Source of the DNA: Phil1 sp963643205
GTDB taxonomy: Bacteria > Bacillota > Clostridia > Christensenellales > CAG-138
Length of the DNA: 50,735 nt
Assembly (NCBI GenBank): GCA_963643205.1
Contig: CAVIJJ010000012.1
Location: 1-50,735 of the forward strand
Direction: 5' to 3'
Below the pieces are notes generated by a model. The model ran no database searches, was not told the origin of the DNA, and saw only the letters and a program-made list of their open reading frames with translations. Shown piece after piece: positions 1-8,470 of this stretch. The stretch's first letter is position 1; every line of letters starts with the position of its first letter. A program made the translations under genes and the position numbers.

Positions 1-340
1 GTTTAGTTTTTGTAGAGATTGTCTGGGATTTTTGGGGAATTTAGTTGGTGAAGCGGTGGCCGGACTTCCTCAGTCAAAATGCCTGACGGCATTTTGCCAG
101 CCCCCCCAACCGGTGGGGCCTTTTGGCAAAGTTTAGTTTTTACTGAAAAAGCCCGAATTTAGGCCAAAACCAAAAGCCTCCTCCGATGGAGGGAGGTGGC
201 AAACCGAAGGTTTGACGGAGGGAGTTCGGGGACGCAGAATTTCATCGTCCCCCTCATCGTCCCCGAAAAAAGCCAGAGTTTCTGCGGCTCGGGGACGCAG
301 GGACGATGGGGACGCAGTTTTACTATATTCACAACGCACT
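1..340. repeat. Intergenic repeat cluster: inverted pair of a palindromic repeat plus GGGGACG repeats
   Basis: No convincing gene lies in this stretch. Positions 65-130 and 172-226 look like two copies of one palindromic repeat family in opposite orientation. Read in a common direction, each has a C-rich/G-rich hairpin, then TGGCAAA, a second short hairpin and TTTGAC followed by GGAG-type bases. An 11-base direct repeat, GTTTAGTTTTT, is at 1-11 and 131-141. Positions 228-317 hold three copies of GGGGACGCAG (228-237, 291-300, 308-317) and two CATCGTCCCC motifs (243-252, 255-264) that are reverse complements of the GGGGACGATG type. Similar extragenic palindromes occur in gut Clostridia, from memory only. 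The short 68-codon minus-strand reading frame here is made of repeat sequence and is not called. Confidence 0.6.
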
Positions 341-366
341 AAAAAAGAGCCTCCCGTTTGGGAGGC
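341..366 (-). terminator. Rho-independent terminator of ppdK
   Basis: On the minus strand a 7-bp perfect stem (GCCTCCC / GGGAGGC, loop AAAC) is followed by TCTTTTTT. It lies about 30 bases past the ppdK stop codon. Confidence 0.9.
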
Positions 367-394
367 CCTTTGAGTTATTCAGCTTAAGCTAAGC

Positions 395-3031
395 TTATTT
401 GTTGTTCTTGTGCTGTATATTGGCCTGAGCCGCGGCAAGGCGAGCTATAGGCACGCGGAACGGTGAGCAGGAAACATAGTCCAGGCCTACGCTATCGCAG
501 AACTCTATGCTGGAAGGATCGCCGCCGTGCTCGCCGCAGATACCCAGATGGATATCGGGACGGGTCTCGCGACCCATCTTAGCGGCCATGGCAACAAGCT
601 TGCCTACGCCGATCTGGTCAAGACGCGCGAAGGGATCGGACTCGTATATCTTCTTCTCGTAGTAAGAGCTGAGGAACTTGCCCGCGTCGTCACGGCTGAA
701 GCCGAACGTCATCTGGGTCAGGTCGTTGGTACCGAAGGAGAAGAACTCGGCTTCCTTGGCGATTTCGTCGGCGGTAAGGGCCGCGCGGGGAATCTCTATC
801 ATGGTGCCTACGAGGAACTTGAACTCGGTGTTGTTCTCTTCCATAACCTTCTTGGCGGTGTTCACTACGAAGCTCTTAACATACGCAAGCTCCTTAACCT
901 CGCCTACCAGGGGGATCATTATCTCAGGGACAATGTCAAGCCCGGTCTCGCGGCGCACATTGATGGCGGCCTCGATAACGGCGCGGGTCTGCATTTCAGC
1001 GATTTCGGGATAGGTTACGCACAGACGGCAGCCGCGGTGACCCATCATGGGGTTGAACTCGTGCAGGCTGGCTACGGTAGCCTTAAGCTCATCAAAGGTC
1101 AGGCCCATTTCCTTGGCCAGCTCGGCGATCTCCTCGTCCTTGTGGGGCAGGAACTCATGAAGCGGTGGATCAAGGAAGCGGATGGTAACAGGACGTCCGC
1201 CCATGGCCTTGTAGATACCCTCAAAGTCGCTCCTCTGCATGGGCAGCAGCTTATCGAGAGCCTTGCGGCGGGATTCCTCGGTTTTGGATACTATCATCTC
1301 GCGCACGGCGGGGATACGATCCTCTTCAAAGAACATGTGCTCGGTACGGCAAAGGCCGATACCCTCGGCGCCAAAGCTTACGGCAACGGCGGCATCGTGC
1401 GGGTTATCCGCGTTGGTACGAACGGCAAGCCTCTTGTGCTTGTTCGCCATGTCCATTATGCGTCCGAAATAGCCGCTGTTGGGATCGGCGGGGATGGTGG
1501 GGATTATTACGTCATAGATGCAGCCGGTGGAGCCGTCAAGGCTGAGAGCGTCGCCCTCGTGATAGGTCTTGCCGGCAAGGGTGAACTTCTTGTTCTCCTC
1601 GTCCATCTTTATCTCGCCGCAGCCGGATACGCAGCAGGTACCCATACCGCGAGCAACAACCGCCGCGTGGGAGGTCTGTCCGCCGCGAACGGTCAGGATG
1701 CCCTGGGAGTACTTCATGCCCTCGATATCCTCGGGGCTGGTCTCAAGGCGAACCAGAACTACCTTCTCGCCCTTCTTGCCATGCTCAACGGCGTCTTCCG
1801 CGGTGAACACGATGGTGCCGGCGGCGGCTCCGGGGCTGGCGGCTATGGCCTTGCCTACGGGCTTGGCGGCCTTAAGGGCGGCGGGATCAAACTGGGGATG
1901 CAGCAGCATGTCAAGGGACTTGGCGTCTATCTGCATAAGGGCTTCTTCTTCGGTTATCATACCCTCGTCAATCAGGTCGCAGGCGATCTTTATGGCGGCG
2001 GCAGCGGTACGCTTGCCGTTACGGGTCTGCAGCATGTAAAGTTTGCCGTGCTCAACGGTGAACTCCATGTCCTGCATATCATGATAATGGTTCTCCAGGG
2101 TCTTGCATACGTTTACGAACTGCTCAAACGCCTCGGGGAACTTCTGCTCCATTTCGCTTATGGGCATGGGGGTACGTACGCCGGCAACAACGTCCTCGCC
2201 CTGTGCGTTGGTGAGGAATTCGCCGAACAGACCCTTGTCGCCGGTAGCCGGGGAGCGGGTGAACGCAACGCCGGTGCCGCAGTCATCGCCCATGTTGCCG
2301 AAGGCCATCATCTGCACGTTAACGGCAGTACCCCAGGAATAGGGAATGTCGTGGTCCATGCGGTATACGTTCGCGCGGGGGTTGTCCCAGCTGCGGAATA
2401 CGGCCTTGATAGCCTCAAAAAGCTGCACCTTGGGATCGGTGGGGAAATCGGAACCGATCTGCTTCTTGTATTCGGCCTTAAACTGATCGGCCAGCTCATG
2501 CAGGTCGTTGGCGTCCAGATCCAGGTCGCTGGTAACGCCCTTGCGCTCCTTCATGGCATCTATAAGCTTTTCAAAATACTTCTTGCCGACTTCCATAACA
2601 ACGTCGGAGAACATCTGAATAAACCTTCTGTAGCAGTCCCAAGCCCAGCGGGGATTGCCGCTCTTGGCAGCTATTATGTCAACAACTTCTTCGTTAAGAC
2701 CAAGGTTCAGTATGGTATCCATCATGCCGGGCATGGACGCGCGCGCACCGGAGCGAACGGAGACCAGCAGCGGGTTCTCCTTGTCGCCGAACTTCTTGCC
2801 GGTAACAGCTTCCATCTTGATGATGTTTTCCATAATTTCGGCCTGGATCTCGTCATTAATCTTGCGGCCGTCCTCGTAATACTTGGTGCAGGCCTCGGTA
2901 GAGATCGTAAAGCCCTGGGGAACAGGAAGACCGATATTGGTCATTTCCGCCAGATTGGCGCCCTTACCGCCCAGCAGGTCACGCATTTTGGCGTTGCCCT
3001 CTGTGAACTGGTAGACGTACTTTTTCGCCAT
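395..3031 (-). CDS. ppdK: Pyruvate, phosphate dikinase
   Basis: Interconverts pyruvate, ATP and phosphate with phosphoenolpyruvate, AMP and pyrophosphate in the cytoplasm. In anaerobic Clostridia it often works in the glycolytic direction with pyrophosphate. The 878-residue length matches the family. The N-terminal ATP-grasp region begins with the glycine-rich DLLGGKGANLAEM segment. The swivelling phosphohistidine domain has GGQTSHAAVVARG, with His455 at the expected place, and the C-terminal PEP/pyruvate TIM barrel ends with the catalytic-cysteine region GICGEHGGDP. The start is set at MAKKYVYQF because GGAGG sits 9 bases upstream; the frame stays open for 81 more codons upstream but these look non-coding and contain the promoter. 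The gene is monocistronic, with its own promoter and terminator. No PPDK regulatory protein is visible nearby. Confidence 0.97.
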   Translation of the reverse strand: MAKKYVYQFTEGNAKMRDLLGGKGANLAEMTNIGLPVPQGFTISTEACTKYYEDGRKINDEIQAEIMENIIKMEAVTGKKFGDKENPLLVSVRSGARASMPGMMDTILNLGLNEEVVDIIAAKSGNPRWAWDCYRRFIQMFSDVVMEVGKKYFEKLIDAMKERKGVTSDLDLDANDLHELADQFKAEYKKQIGSDFPTDPKVQLFEAIKAVFRSWDNPRANVYRMDHDIPYSWGTAVNVQMMAFGNMGDDCGTGVAFTRSPATGDKGLFGEFLTNAQGEDVVAGVRTPMPISEMEQKFPEAFEQFVNVCKTLENHYHDMQDMEFTVEHGKLYMLQTRNGKRTAAAAIKIACDLIDEGMITEEEALMQIDAKSLDMLLHPQFDPAALKAAKPVGKAIAASPGAAAGTIVFTAEDAVEHGKKGEKVVLVRLETSPEDIEGMKYSQGILTVRGGQTSHAAVVARGMGTCCVSGCGEIKMDEENKKFTLAGKTYHEGDALSLDGSTGCIYDVIIPTIPADPNSGYFGRIMDMANKHKRLAVRTNADNPHDAAVAVSFGAEGIGLCRTEHMFFEEDRIPAVREMIVSKTEESRRKALDKLLPMQRSDFEGIYKAMGGRPVTIRFLDPPLHEFLPHKDEEIAELAKEMGLTFDELKATVASLHEFNPMMGHRGCRLCVTYPEIAEMQTRAVIEAAINVRRETGLDIVPEIMIPLVGEVKELAYVKSFVVNTAKKVMEENNTEFKFLVGTMIEIPRAALTADEIAKEAEFFSFGTNDLTQMTFGFSRDDAGKFLSSYYEKKIYESDPFARLDQIGVGKLVAMAAKMGRETRPDIHLGICGEHGGDPSSIEFCDSVGLDYVSCSPFRVPIARLAAAQANIQHKNNK

Positions 3032-3110
3032 TAATTCATCCTCCAATATTTTAATTTTATAAAAAACGGTTTTTATCGCGCAAAAGCACCTACTTCCACG
3101 CTTAGAGGGT

Positions 3111-3139
3111 ATTATACTATCAATTTTTCTCTCAATCAA
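3111..3139 (-). promoter_or_regulatory. Sigma-A-type promoter of ppdK
   Basis: Minus strand: -35 TTGATT (3134-3139), 17-base spacer, -10 TATAAT (3111-3116). The predicted leader is about 70 nt. It diverges from the promoter at 3295-3323. Confidence 0.8.
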
Positions 3140-3294
3140 GAAAAAACATAGTAGATGCAGGATTTTTATACATTCCTGCGTATTCCTCCCCTCCATGCGC
3201 CTAAGCCCGGCCCGGCGCGCGCTCATATTCGTCCCTTGGTCCAAAATATCACAAATATGATAAAATTTACGCACACTCCGTACACCCCGCGCTA

Positions 3295-3323
3295 TTGGCT
3301 AAAGTGGGCAAATATGCTACAAT
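3295..3323 (+). promoter_or_regulatory. Promoter placing +1 at the ATG of the DUF5685 gene
   Basis: -35 TTGGCT (3295-3300), 17-base spacer, -10 TACAAT (3318-3323) preceded by TGC (extended -10). Exactly six bases separate the -10 box from the ATG at 3330, so the usual +1 falls on the A of the start codon. No Shine-Dalgarno sequence precedes the gene. A second possible -35/-10 lies near 3238-3265 but is weaker. Confidence 0.65.
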
Positions 3324-3329
3324 ACGGCT

Positions 3330-4193
3330 ATGTTTGGATACATAGGGCCCGACAAGGGTGAACTGAAAGTAAAGGAGCTGGCGCGCTACCGCGCCTTTTA
3401 CTGCGCGCTTTGCAAAAGCATAGGCTCGCGCTATTCTCTCTGCGCGCGGCTTACCCTGAATTACGATTGCGCGTTCCTTGCGCTTGCCCTTTCAAACATT
3501 ATGGGCGGAACCCGCTGCGTTCCCGCCCGATGCGGCTTTAAGCCGCTGAAAAAGGCCGAACCCGTAGCCGAGGCAAACGCCGCGATAGACTTTGCCGCGG
3601 ACGTGAACATTGCCCTTGCGTATAATAAGCTTTTTGACGACATTGCCGACGAGCGCGGCGCAAAGCGACTTAGGGCATACACCGGAAAAGCCGCGCTTTA
3701 TGCGGATTACAAAAAGGCGAAACGACAAAACGAAAGCATGTGCCTTGCGATAGAAGACGGCATGGCAAAGCTTGGTAAGCTTGAAAAGGCAAACGAATCC
3801 TGTCCGGACGCTCCCGCCGCGGCATTCGCCGAAATTATGCGCGGCATAGCCATGTGCGCGCCGATAGAAAGCATAAGCGTAAAGAAGGCGTTCGCCGCCA
3901 TGTGCTCGGCTCTGGGCCGATGGGTTTACCTGATAGACGCTTGGGACGACCGCGCTAAAGATAAAGAGAGCGGCTCATACAACCCCTTTAATATTGCCCT
4001 TAGCGGCGCGGACGAGAAGGAGCTTCGCGAAAGGGCCGAAATAATGCTTTTCAATTCGCTTAAGGAAGCGGAAGAAGCTTATATGCTGCTTAGGCCCCTT
4101 GATGACGGGGCAATAATAGAAAACATACTTATAAACGGCTGCGGACTGAAAACACGGCTGTGCCTTGGAGGTAATAATGACAAATCCGTATAA
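3330..4193 (+). CDS. DUF5685 family protein
   Basis: 287 residues. The opening MFGYIGPDKGEL followed by YRAFYCALCKSIG is the pattern I recognise from DUF5685, a Clostridia family of unknown function. The CALC motif near residue 31 and further cysteines are visible, as is an acidic DDIADERGAKR segment that could bind metal; the sequence is mostly helical with no clear signal peptide. The stop codon overlaps the following J-domain gene by 17 bases, so the two are probably translationally coupled and work together. The ATG at 3330 has no ribosome binding site and coincides with the predicted transcription start (see promoter 3295-3323). The function is unknown; a chaperone-assisted metal or lipid role is only a guess. 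Confidence 0.8.
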   Translation: MFGYIGPDKGELKVKELARYRAFYCALCKSIGSRYSLCARLTLNYDCAFLALALSNIMGGTRCVPARCGFKPLKKAEPVAEANAAIDFAADVNIALAYNKLFDDIADERGAKRLRAYTGKAALYADYKKAKRQNESMCLAIEDGMAKLGKLEKANESCPDAPAAAFAEIMRGIAMCAPIESISVKKAFAAMCSALGRWVYLIDAWDDRAKDKESGSYNPFNIALSGADEKELRERAEIMLFNSLKEAEEAYMLLRPLDDGAIIENILINGCGLKTRLCLGGNNDKSV

Positions 4194-4815
4194 GGTGCTT
4201 GGCGTAAGCGACGGCGCCTCAAACGAGGAAATACGAGCGGCTTATCTTAAGCTGGTCAAAAAATATCATCCGGACAGGTATACCGATCCGGACATGAAGG
4301 AGCTTGCCAACGAAAAGCTTAAGGAAATAAACGAGGCATACGACCAGCTTACCAAAAATCCCGGCAAGACGGCCTCCAGCGGGTACTCCGGCTCATACGG
4401 GTCATACGGCTCCTACGGCGGCGGTACCGGATCGGGCTACTCCGGCCCGGAGGCGGAGCGTTTCGCGCGGGCGCGCAGCCTTATAAACGCAAACAATCTT
4501 GAGGGCGCAAAAACAATACTCGATACGATACAGACCCACAACGCCGAATGGTACTATCTTTACGGCATAATATACCTTAGGCAGGGCTGGTACGACAAGG
4601 CGCGGGAGTATCTTGGCCGCGCTTACAGAACCGATCCCTCAAACAGTGAATACGCGCAGGCGTACAACACCCTGCGCTACACCGGCAACCCCTATTCCAC
4701 CACAAAGCAGAACTCAGGCACGGGGAACTGCTCCGCCTGCGATATATGCTCCGGCCTTATGTGCGCGGACTGCTGCTGCGAATGCATGGGCGGGGACCTT
4801 ATAAGGTGCTGCTGA
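4177..4815 (+). CDS. J-domain protein with TPR-like region and Cys-rich C terminus
   Basis: A 212-residue DnaJ-like co-chaperone. The J domain occupies about residues 3-62 with the diagnostic HPD at 31-33. A Gly/Ser/Tyr-rich linker (about 66-90) follows, then helices resembling tetratricopeptide repeats (about 92-165). The last 30 residues are packed with cysteine (CSACDIC, CADCCCECMGG, RCC), resembling a palmitoylation or metal-binding tail. There is no classical DnaJ zinc-finger domain, so this is a specialised J protein rather than DnaJ itself. The start is at ATG 4177, preceded by GGAGGT; the frame extends four codons further upstream but without an RBS. It overlaps the DUF5685 gene and is followed 11 bases later by a membrane-protein gene. 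Confidence 0.85.
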   Translation: MTNPYKVLGVSDGASNEEIRAAYLKLVKKYHPDRYTDPDMKELANEKLKEINEAYDQLTKNPGKTASSGYSGSYGSYGSYGGGTGSGYSGPEAERFARARSLINANNLEGAKTILDTIQTHNAEWYYLYGIIYLRQGWYDKAREYLGRAYRTDPSNSEYAQAYNTLRYTGNPYSTTKQNSGTGNCSACDICSGLMCADCCCECMGGDLIRCC

Positions 4816-4826
4816 GGTAAAAACGG

Positions 4827-5363
4827 ATGAAAAGGCTTAGCGGAACCAAGCTTGTTACAATAGGCGCTATGTGCACGGCACTGGGGCTTCTTTGCCTGTA
4901 TGCCGCGGCCGTGCTGCCCACGGGGCGAATAGCGTTCTATTTTCTGTCGTCGCTGTTTGTGTATATTCCGGCGGCGGAGGGAGCGTACGTGGGCTCATTA
5001 TGCGTATACGCGGCAACGAGCGTACTCGCCTTCTTAATACTGCCCTCCCGTTCGGCGGCGGCGCCGTTCATTGTGCTGCTCGGGCATTTCGGCATATTCA
5101 AAACGTGGTTTGATTCAATAATGCCCGATAGGGTTGTGCAGAGCGCGGTAAAGGTGCTTTATTGCGATGCGTTCACGGTGCTTGGCATATTCGCGGCAAT
5201 AAAGCTTATGTCCTTTGACGTAACGTCGCTTGATATAAAGCTGCCGGTATGGGCGCTGGTGCTGCTGGCGCAGGCGGCGTTTTTCCTTTATGACAAGCTT
5301 TATTGGATGTGCCAGCGGTTTTACGATGAGCGCATCCGCCAGTACATAAGTCCGAGAAGATAA
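4827..5363 (+). CDS. Integral membrane protein of unknown function
   Basis: 178 residues with about five hydrophobic segments and very few charges: roughly residues 9-28, 33-52, 56-74, 78-92 and 140-160. The early TIGAMCTALGLLCLYAA region recalls substrate-binding subunits of ECF vitamin transporters, but I see no signature strong enough to name it. It is preceded by GAGG 8 bases before the ATG. It sits between the J-domain gene and rqcP in the same run of genes. What it transports, if anything, cannot be told. Confidence 0.7.
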   Translation: MKRLSGTKLVTIGAMCTALGLLCLYAAAVLPTGRIAFYFLSSLFVYIPAAEGAYVGSLCVYAATSVLAFLILPSRSAAAPFIVLLGHFGIFKTWFDSIMPDRVVQSAVKVLYCDAFTVLGIFAAIKLMSFDVTSLDIKLPVWALVLLAQAAFFLYDKLYWMCQRFYDERIRQYISPRR

Positions 5364-5377
5364 AAGGAGATTTTATT

Positions 5378-5626
5378 ATGAGACTTGATAAATATCTTAA
5401 GGTTTCGCGCATTATAAAGCGGCGCACCGTTGCCAACCAGGCGGCGGACCTTGGCAGGATTCAGATTAACGGCAAGGTTGCCAAGCCCTCAACCGAGGTT
5501 AAGGAGGGCGATGAGCTTGATATACTCATGGGTGGAAAGCACATGCGCGTTAAGGTTATAAGCGTGCGTGAGTTCGCTCCCAAGGGCGAAGCCGCCGCCA
5601 TGTACGAAATACTGCCGGAGCAATGA
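5378..5626 (+). CDS. rqcP: RqcP (YabO), S4-domain ribosome-associated quality control factor
   Basis: 82 residues. MRLDKYLKVSRIIKRRTVANQAAD followed by GRIQINGKVAKPSTEVKEGD (together residues 1-47) is the S4 RNA-binding fold with the start conserved in Bacillus YabO/RqcP. In Bacillus this protein binds 23S RNA helix 69 and tRNA on obstructed 50S subunits and supports RqcH in adding C-terminal alanine tails to stalled chains. RqcH is not in the window. GGAG lies 8 bases upstream of the ATG. The stop overlaps the start of ispDF (ATGA), so the two are translationally coupled. Confidence 0.88.
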   Translation: MRLDKYLKVSRIIKRRTVANQAADLGRIQINGKVAKPSTEVKEGDELDILMGGKHMRVKVISVREFAPKGEAAAMYEILPEQ

Positions 5627-6774
5627 CGGCCCCGCTTATATTCGCGGCAGTGCTTGCCGCAGGCTCATCCCGCCGCATGGGCAGGGATAAGCTTTCAATC
5701 AGCTTTGGCGGTAAAAGCGCCGTAGAGCTTTCAATAGAGGCTTTTTTAAGCTGCGGCCTTAATATAGCCGGTATAATAGTCGCGTCTTCCGAGAGCAATT
5801 TTTCAGAGCTAAACGACGTTCTGGCAAAATACCCCCTTGTTTCGGTTATACGCGGCGGCTCAAGCCGCGGCGAGAGCGCGCATAACTGCGTGAAGAAGGC
5901 CGTTGATACAGCCGAAGGCCAAAGCGCCGTAATAGCCATTCACGACGCGGCGCGGTGCCTTGTTGACAGCGCTACCATATGCCGCGCGGTTGAGAGCGCT
6001 ATAAAATATTCAAGCGGTGTTGCCGCCGTACCCGTACGCGATACGCTGAGAAGAGCCGACGGAGCATACGTTAACAGGGATGAGCTTCTTGCCATGCAGA
6101 CCCCGCAATGCTTTGAGCTTTATTCAATAGCCGAGGCCTACGAGAAAAGCCGCCTGGACGGCTACGCGGATACGGACGACTGCGCCGTATACATGCGCTA
6201 CGTAGGCGAACCGCATTACAGTGAGGGGAGCCTTGTTAACCAAAAGCTCACTTATCAAACCGACCTGCCGTTCTTTTACGCGGCGAAGGGAGACAGCATG
6301 CGCATAGGCTGCGGAGAGGATACGCATATACTTATCGAAAACCGCGCCCTTATACTGGGCGGGGTAAACATACCCTACGCTAAAGGCCTTCTTGGCCACA
6401 GCGACGCGGACGTGCTGCTGCACGCCGTTACCGATGCACTTTTAGGTGCCGCCGCTATGGGAGACATTGGCAGGCATTTTCCCGATACGGATGAGCGCTA
6501 CCGCGGCATAAGCAGCATAACGCTCCTTAAAGCCGCCTATGAAAAGATTCTGGCGCAGGGCTTCAGGGTAAACAACATTGACGCTACCGTAATCGCCCAG
6601 CGGCCGAAGCTCGCGCCGTACATTGACCAAATGCGAAAGAACGTTGCGGACGCGCTCGGGACGGACATTGCCAACATAAGCATAAAGGCAACCACGACCG
6701 AGGGTATGAACGCCGAAGGCCGCGGCGAATGCATCAGCGCACGCGCCGTATGCACGCTTTTGCCCTCAAAATAA
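5623..6774 (+). CDS. ispDF: Bifunctional IspD/IspF of the MEP isoprenoid pathway
   Basis: 383 residues joining two enzymes of the non-mevalonate isoprenoid pathway. Residues 1 to about 222 are 2-C-methyl-D-erythritol 4-phosphate cytidylyltransferase (IspD), with the LAAGSSRRMG nucleotide-binding loop and the IHDAARCLV motif. Residues 226-383 are 2-C-methyl-D-erythritol 2,4-cyclodiphosphate synthase (IspF), starting MRIGCGEDTH with metal ligands Asp233, His235 and His259 (GHSDAD), followed by FPDTDERYRG and GRGECISARA. In most bacteria these are two genes; fusion is known in several groups and lets CDP-ME production and cyclisation share one polypeptide. The intermediate kinase IspE is not in the window. 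Translation is coupled to rqcP by a 4-base overlap. Confidence 0.95.
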   Translation: MTAPLIFAAVLAAGSSRRMGRDKLSISFGGKSAVELSIEAFLSCGLNIAGIIVASSESNFSELNDVLAKYPLVSVIRGGSSRGESAHNCVKKAVDTAEGQSAVIAIHDAARCLVDSATICRAVESAIKYSSGVAAVPVRDTLRRADGAYVNRDELLAMQTPQCFELYSIAEAYEKSRLDGYADTDDCAVYMRYVGEPHYSEGSLVNQKLTYQTDLPFFYAAKGDSMRIGCGEDTHILIENRALILGGVNIPYAKGLLGHSDADVLLHAVTDALLGAAAMGDIGRHFPDTDERYRGISSITLLKAAYEKILAQGFRVNNIDATVIAQRPKLAPYIDQMRKNVADALGTDIANISIKATTTEGMNAEGRGECISARAVCTLLPSK

Positions 6775-6798
6775 GGCCCGAAACCGAAAGGACAGCCG

Positions 6799-7497
6799 AT
6801 GAAAAGCGACAAGCCCAAGCAAATAGTGAACGAGTATGTGCACAATGCCAAATTTCGCGGCTATGTGGGCATTTATATTGGGTTGTGTGTCGATATACTG
6901 TATGTCGTATTCCGCGCGTTTACGGGGCTGAAATACTCCTCCGTGTGGTTTTTGAGCATGGCCGTTTACTACGCGGTGCTCGGAGCTACCCGCGGCTACC
7001 TTATTTTGAGCCTGAGGCGCGCTGTGCCGCTTATGGGCAGGGAGCGAATAAGCTATGAATACACCTGCTACTCAAAAACCGCGAAGCTGCTTTTTCTTCT
7101 GAACATAGCCATGGGCGGCATGATAGCCCTTATGGTTATTCAAAACCGCCGCTTTGAGTACCCGGGATACATAATATATCTTTGCGCGGCGCATACTTTT
7201 TATATGCTCGTAACGGCCATAATAAGCCTGTTTAAGTTTCGCCGGGCCGGCATGCCCCTGCTTACGGCGGCAAAGGCCGTTAACCTTGTTGCAGCGCTTA
7301 TGTCCATAATGGGCCTTCAAACGGCGCTTATAGCCCGCTTTTCAAAGGAAGGCCAGCATTACCCCGTGCGTATGAACGCCCTTACAGGCTTCTGTATATG
7401 CGTTTGCGTAATATTGATAGCCGTATATATGCTTAAGCGCGCGAAGAAGATGCGCCTGCATCTTGAAAAAATGAGCAATTTGGGGTTGGATAGGTAA
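6799..7497 (+). CDS. Multi-pass membrane protein of unknown function
   Basis: 232 residues with about six predicted transmembrane helices, roughly at 22-40, 50-68, 93-113, 122-143, 155-175 and 190-212, and a basic C terminus (KRAKKMRLHLEK). Uncharacterised proteins of this kind are common in Clostridia, but I cannot give a family name. An AAAGGA motif precedes the ATG. It is the last gene of the plus-strand run begun at 3330, 24 bases after ispDF, and is followed by a strong terminator. Confidence 0.7.
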   Translation: MKSDKPKQIVNEYVHNAKFRGYVGIYIGLCVDILYVVFRAFTGLKYSSVWFLSMAVYYAVLGATRGYLILSLRRAVPLMGRERISYEYTCYSKTAKLLFLLNIAMGGMIALMVIQNRRFEYPGYIIYLCAAHTFYMLVTAIISLFKFRRAGMPLLTAAKAVNLVAALMSIMGLQTALIARFSKEGQHYPVRMNALTGFCICVCVILIAVYMLKRAKKMRLHLEKMSNLGLDR

Positions 7498-7535
7498 AAG
7501 ACCTATACAGAGCAGGTCATTTAACTGATAACCAC

Positions 7536-7567
7536 AAAAGGAGCGGTTATTGCCGCTCCTTGTTTTT
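7536..7567 (+). terminator. Rho-independent terminator, probably bidirectional
   Basis: Stem GGAGCGG / CCGCTCC (7540-7546 and 7553-7559) followed by TTGTTTTTT. An A-run on the left gives the minus strand a U-run too, so it can also end the convergent gene at 7567. Confidence 0.9.
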
Positions 7568-8376
7568 TACTTCTTTTTGCCGTTTGACTGCTTGCGCTTT
7601 CTTGAATCGAAGAAGGCGGAGTCGTCGGGCCAGGCGAACTTATCGTCCTTCATGCGGGTGTAGGCGCCGTTTTGCCTTGCGTCCGGCTGGGGCAGCTCGT
7701 TATAGTGCTGCTTAATGTAATACACCTGCGCCCACGCCGCGGCAAGAAGAACCACCCATATAACAAGCTTAAGCCACGCGCCCGCGCCGAGCACGGTACA
7801 AATATCGTTCATATTATAGCAAAGGGCGGTCATGACAGTGTAAGCCGCGGCCCCGTAATACCATTTGCCGCGCTGCATTGTTATGGCCATATATACGCTC
7901 ATTACAGGCTGGAAGAACACCATTACAACGCTTGGCAGGGTAAGATAGAAAAACTCCCAACCGTCCGCGCTTGATATGCCCTGCTTGGCAAGCTGTATAT
8001 GCGTTATGGTAACGCTTAAGCCCCTGCTGTAAAGCATTGGTATGCACATGCCTACGCTTACGCATATAACCTCCATAAGGCTTATTTTGCGCTTATATCC
8101 GGCAAGAAAAACAACATACAGCGCCATTGCCTCAACCGCGCCCAGCAGAAACCACCTTACGGCGATGGCGGCATTGGTCTGAAGGAAGGCCCAGCCGCTG
8201 TCCTCATAAAGCATAAGCACGGCCGCGCTCAGAACTGACGAAGCCAAAATGGCCGTAATTCCGCAGCCAAGGGGTTTTGTGAGCCTTACGCCTTTTTTAT
8301 GAACAAGCATGAGCGCCGCGATCGGAACGCACATAAGAAGCACGGTTACTATAATGGCAAGTATTGCGAAAACCAT
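7567..8376 (-). CDS. Multi-pass membrane protein of unknown function
   Basis: 269 residues with about seven transmembrane segments. It starts with a hydrophobic MVFAILAIIVTVLLMCVPIAAL (1-22) and ends in a long charged cytoplasmic tail (KWRKQ-type, FFDSRKRKQSNGKKK at the end). A GAVEAMALYVVFLAG helix faintly recalls the YhfC-like putative membrane protease family, but the expected acidic/His motif is not clear, so no name is given. GGAGA precedes the ATG. It is transcribed in the same direction as the ribosomal superoperon but is separated from it by the rplQ terminator and has its own extended -10 promoter. Confidence 0.7.
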   Translation of the reverse strand: MVFAILAIIVTVLLMCVPIAALMLVHKKGVRLTKPLGCGITAILASSVLSAAVLMLYEDSGWAFLQTNAAIAVRWFLLGAVEAMALYVVFLAGYKRKISLMEVICVSVGMCIPMLYSRGLSVTITHIQLAKQGISSADGWEFFYLTLPSVVMVFFQPVMSVYMAITMQRGKWYYGAAAYTVMTALCYNMNDICTVLGAGAWLKLVIWVVLLAAAWAQVYYIKQHYNELPQPDARQNGAYTRMKDDKFAWPDDSAFFDSRKRKQSNGKKK

Positions 8377-8409
8377 ATTTTCTCCAATTCAATTTATTAA
8401 TGCCGTTTC

Positions 8410-8418
8410 ATTATATCA
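8410..8418 (-). promoter_or_regulatory. Extended -10 promoter abutting the rplQ terminator
   Basis: Minus strand TGATATAAT immediately follows the U-run of the rplQ terminator and lies about 35 bases upstream of the membrane-protein ATG. No good -35 box is present because the terminator stem occupies that place. Confidence 0.5.
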
Positions 8419-8450
8419 AAAAATCGGGCCGCTGTGTAAACGACCCGATG
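8417..8450 (-). terminator. Terminator of the S10-spc-alpha superoperon
   Basis: Minus-strand stem ATCGGGTCG / CGGCCCGAT (9 bp with one mismatch or wobble) followed by TTTTTT, 20 bases past the rplQ stop. Confidence 0.9.
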
Positions 8451-8470
8451 ATTTTTGTTAGCTTACTTTA

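Noticed and set aside
1..317. CRISPR array in the repeat region
   Set aside because: Repeats are few, unequally spaced and palindromic; no regular spacers and no cas genes.
527..3034. 835-codon plus-strand reading frame opposite ppdK
   Set aside because: It is the antisense shadow of ppdK: low-complexity Gly/Leu/Ala/Val/His composition, no RBS and no recognisable family.
4827..5363. ECF transporter substrate-binding subunit
   Set aside because: Only general hydrophobicity and a vague N-terminal likeness; no family-specific motif seen.
7567..8376. YhfC-family membrane protease
   Set aside because: The putative catalytic acidic/His motif is not clear; left as unknown membrane protein.
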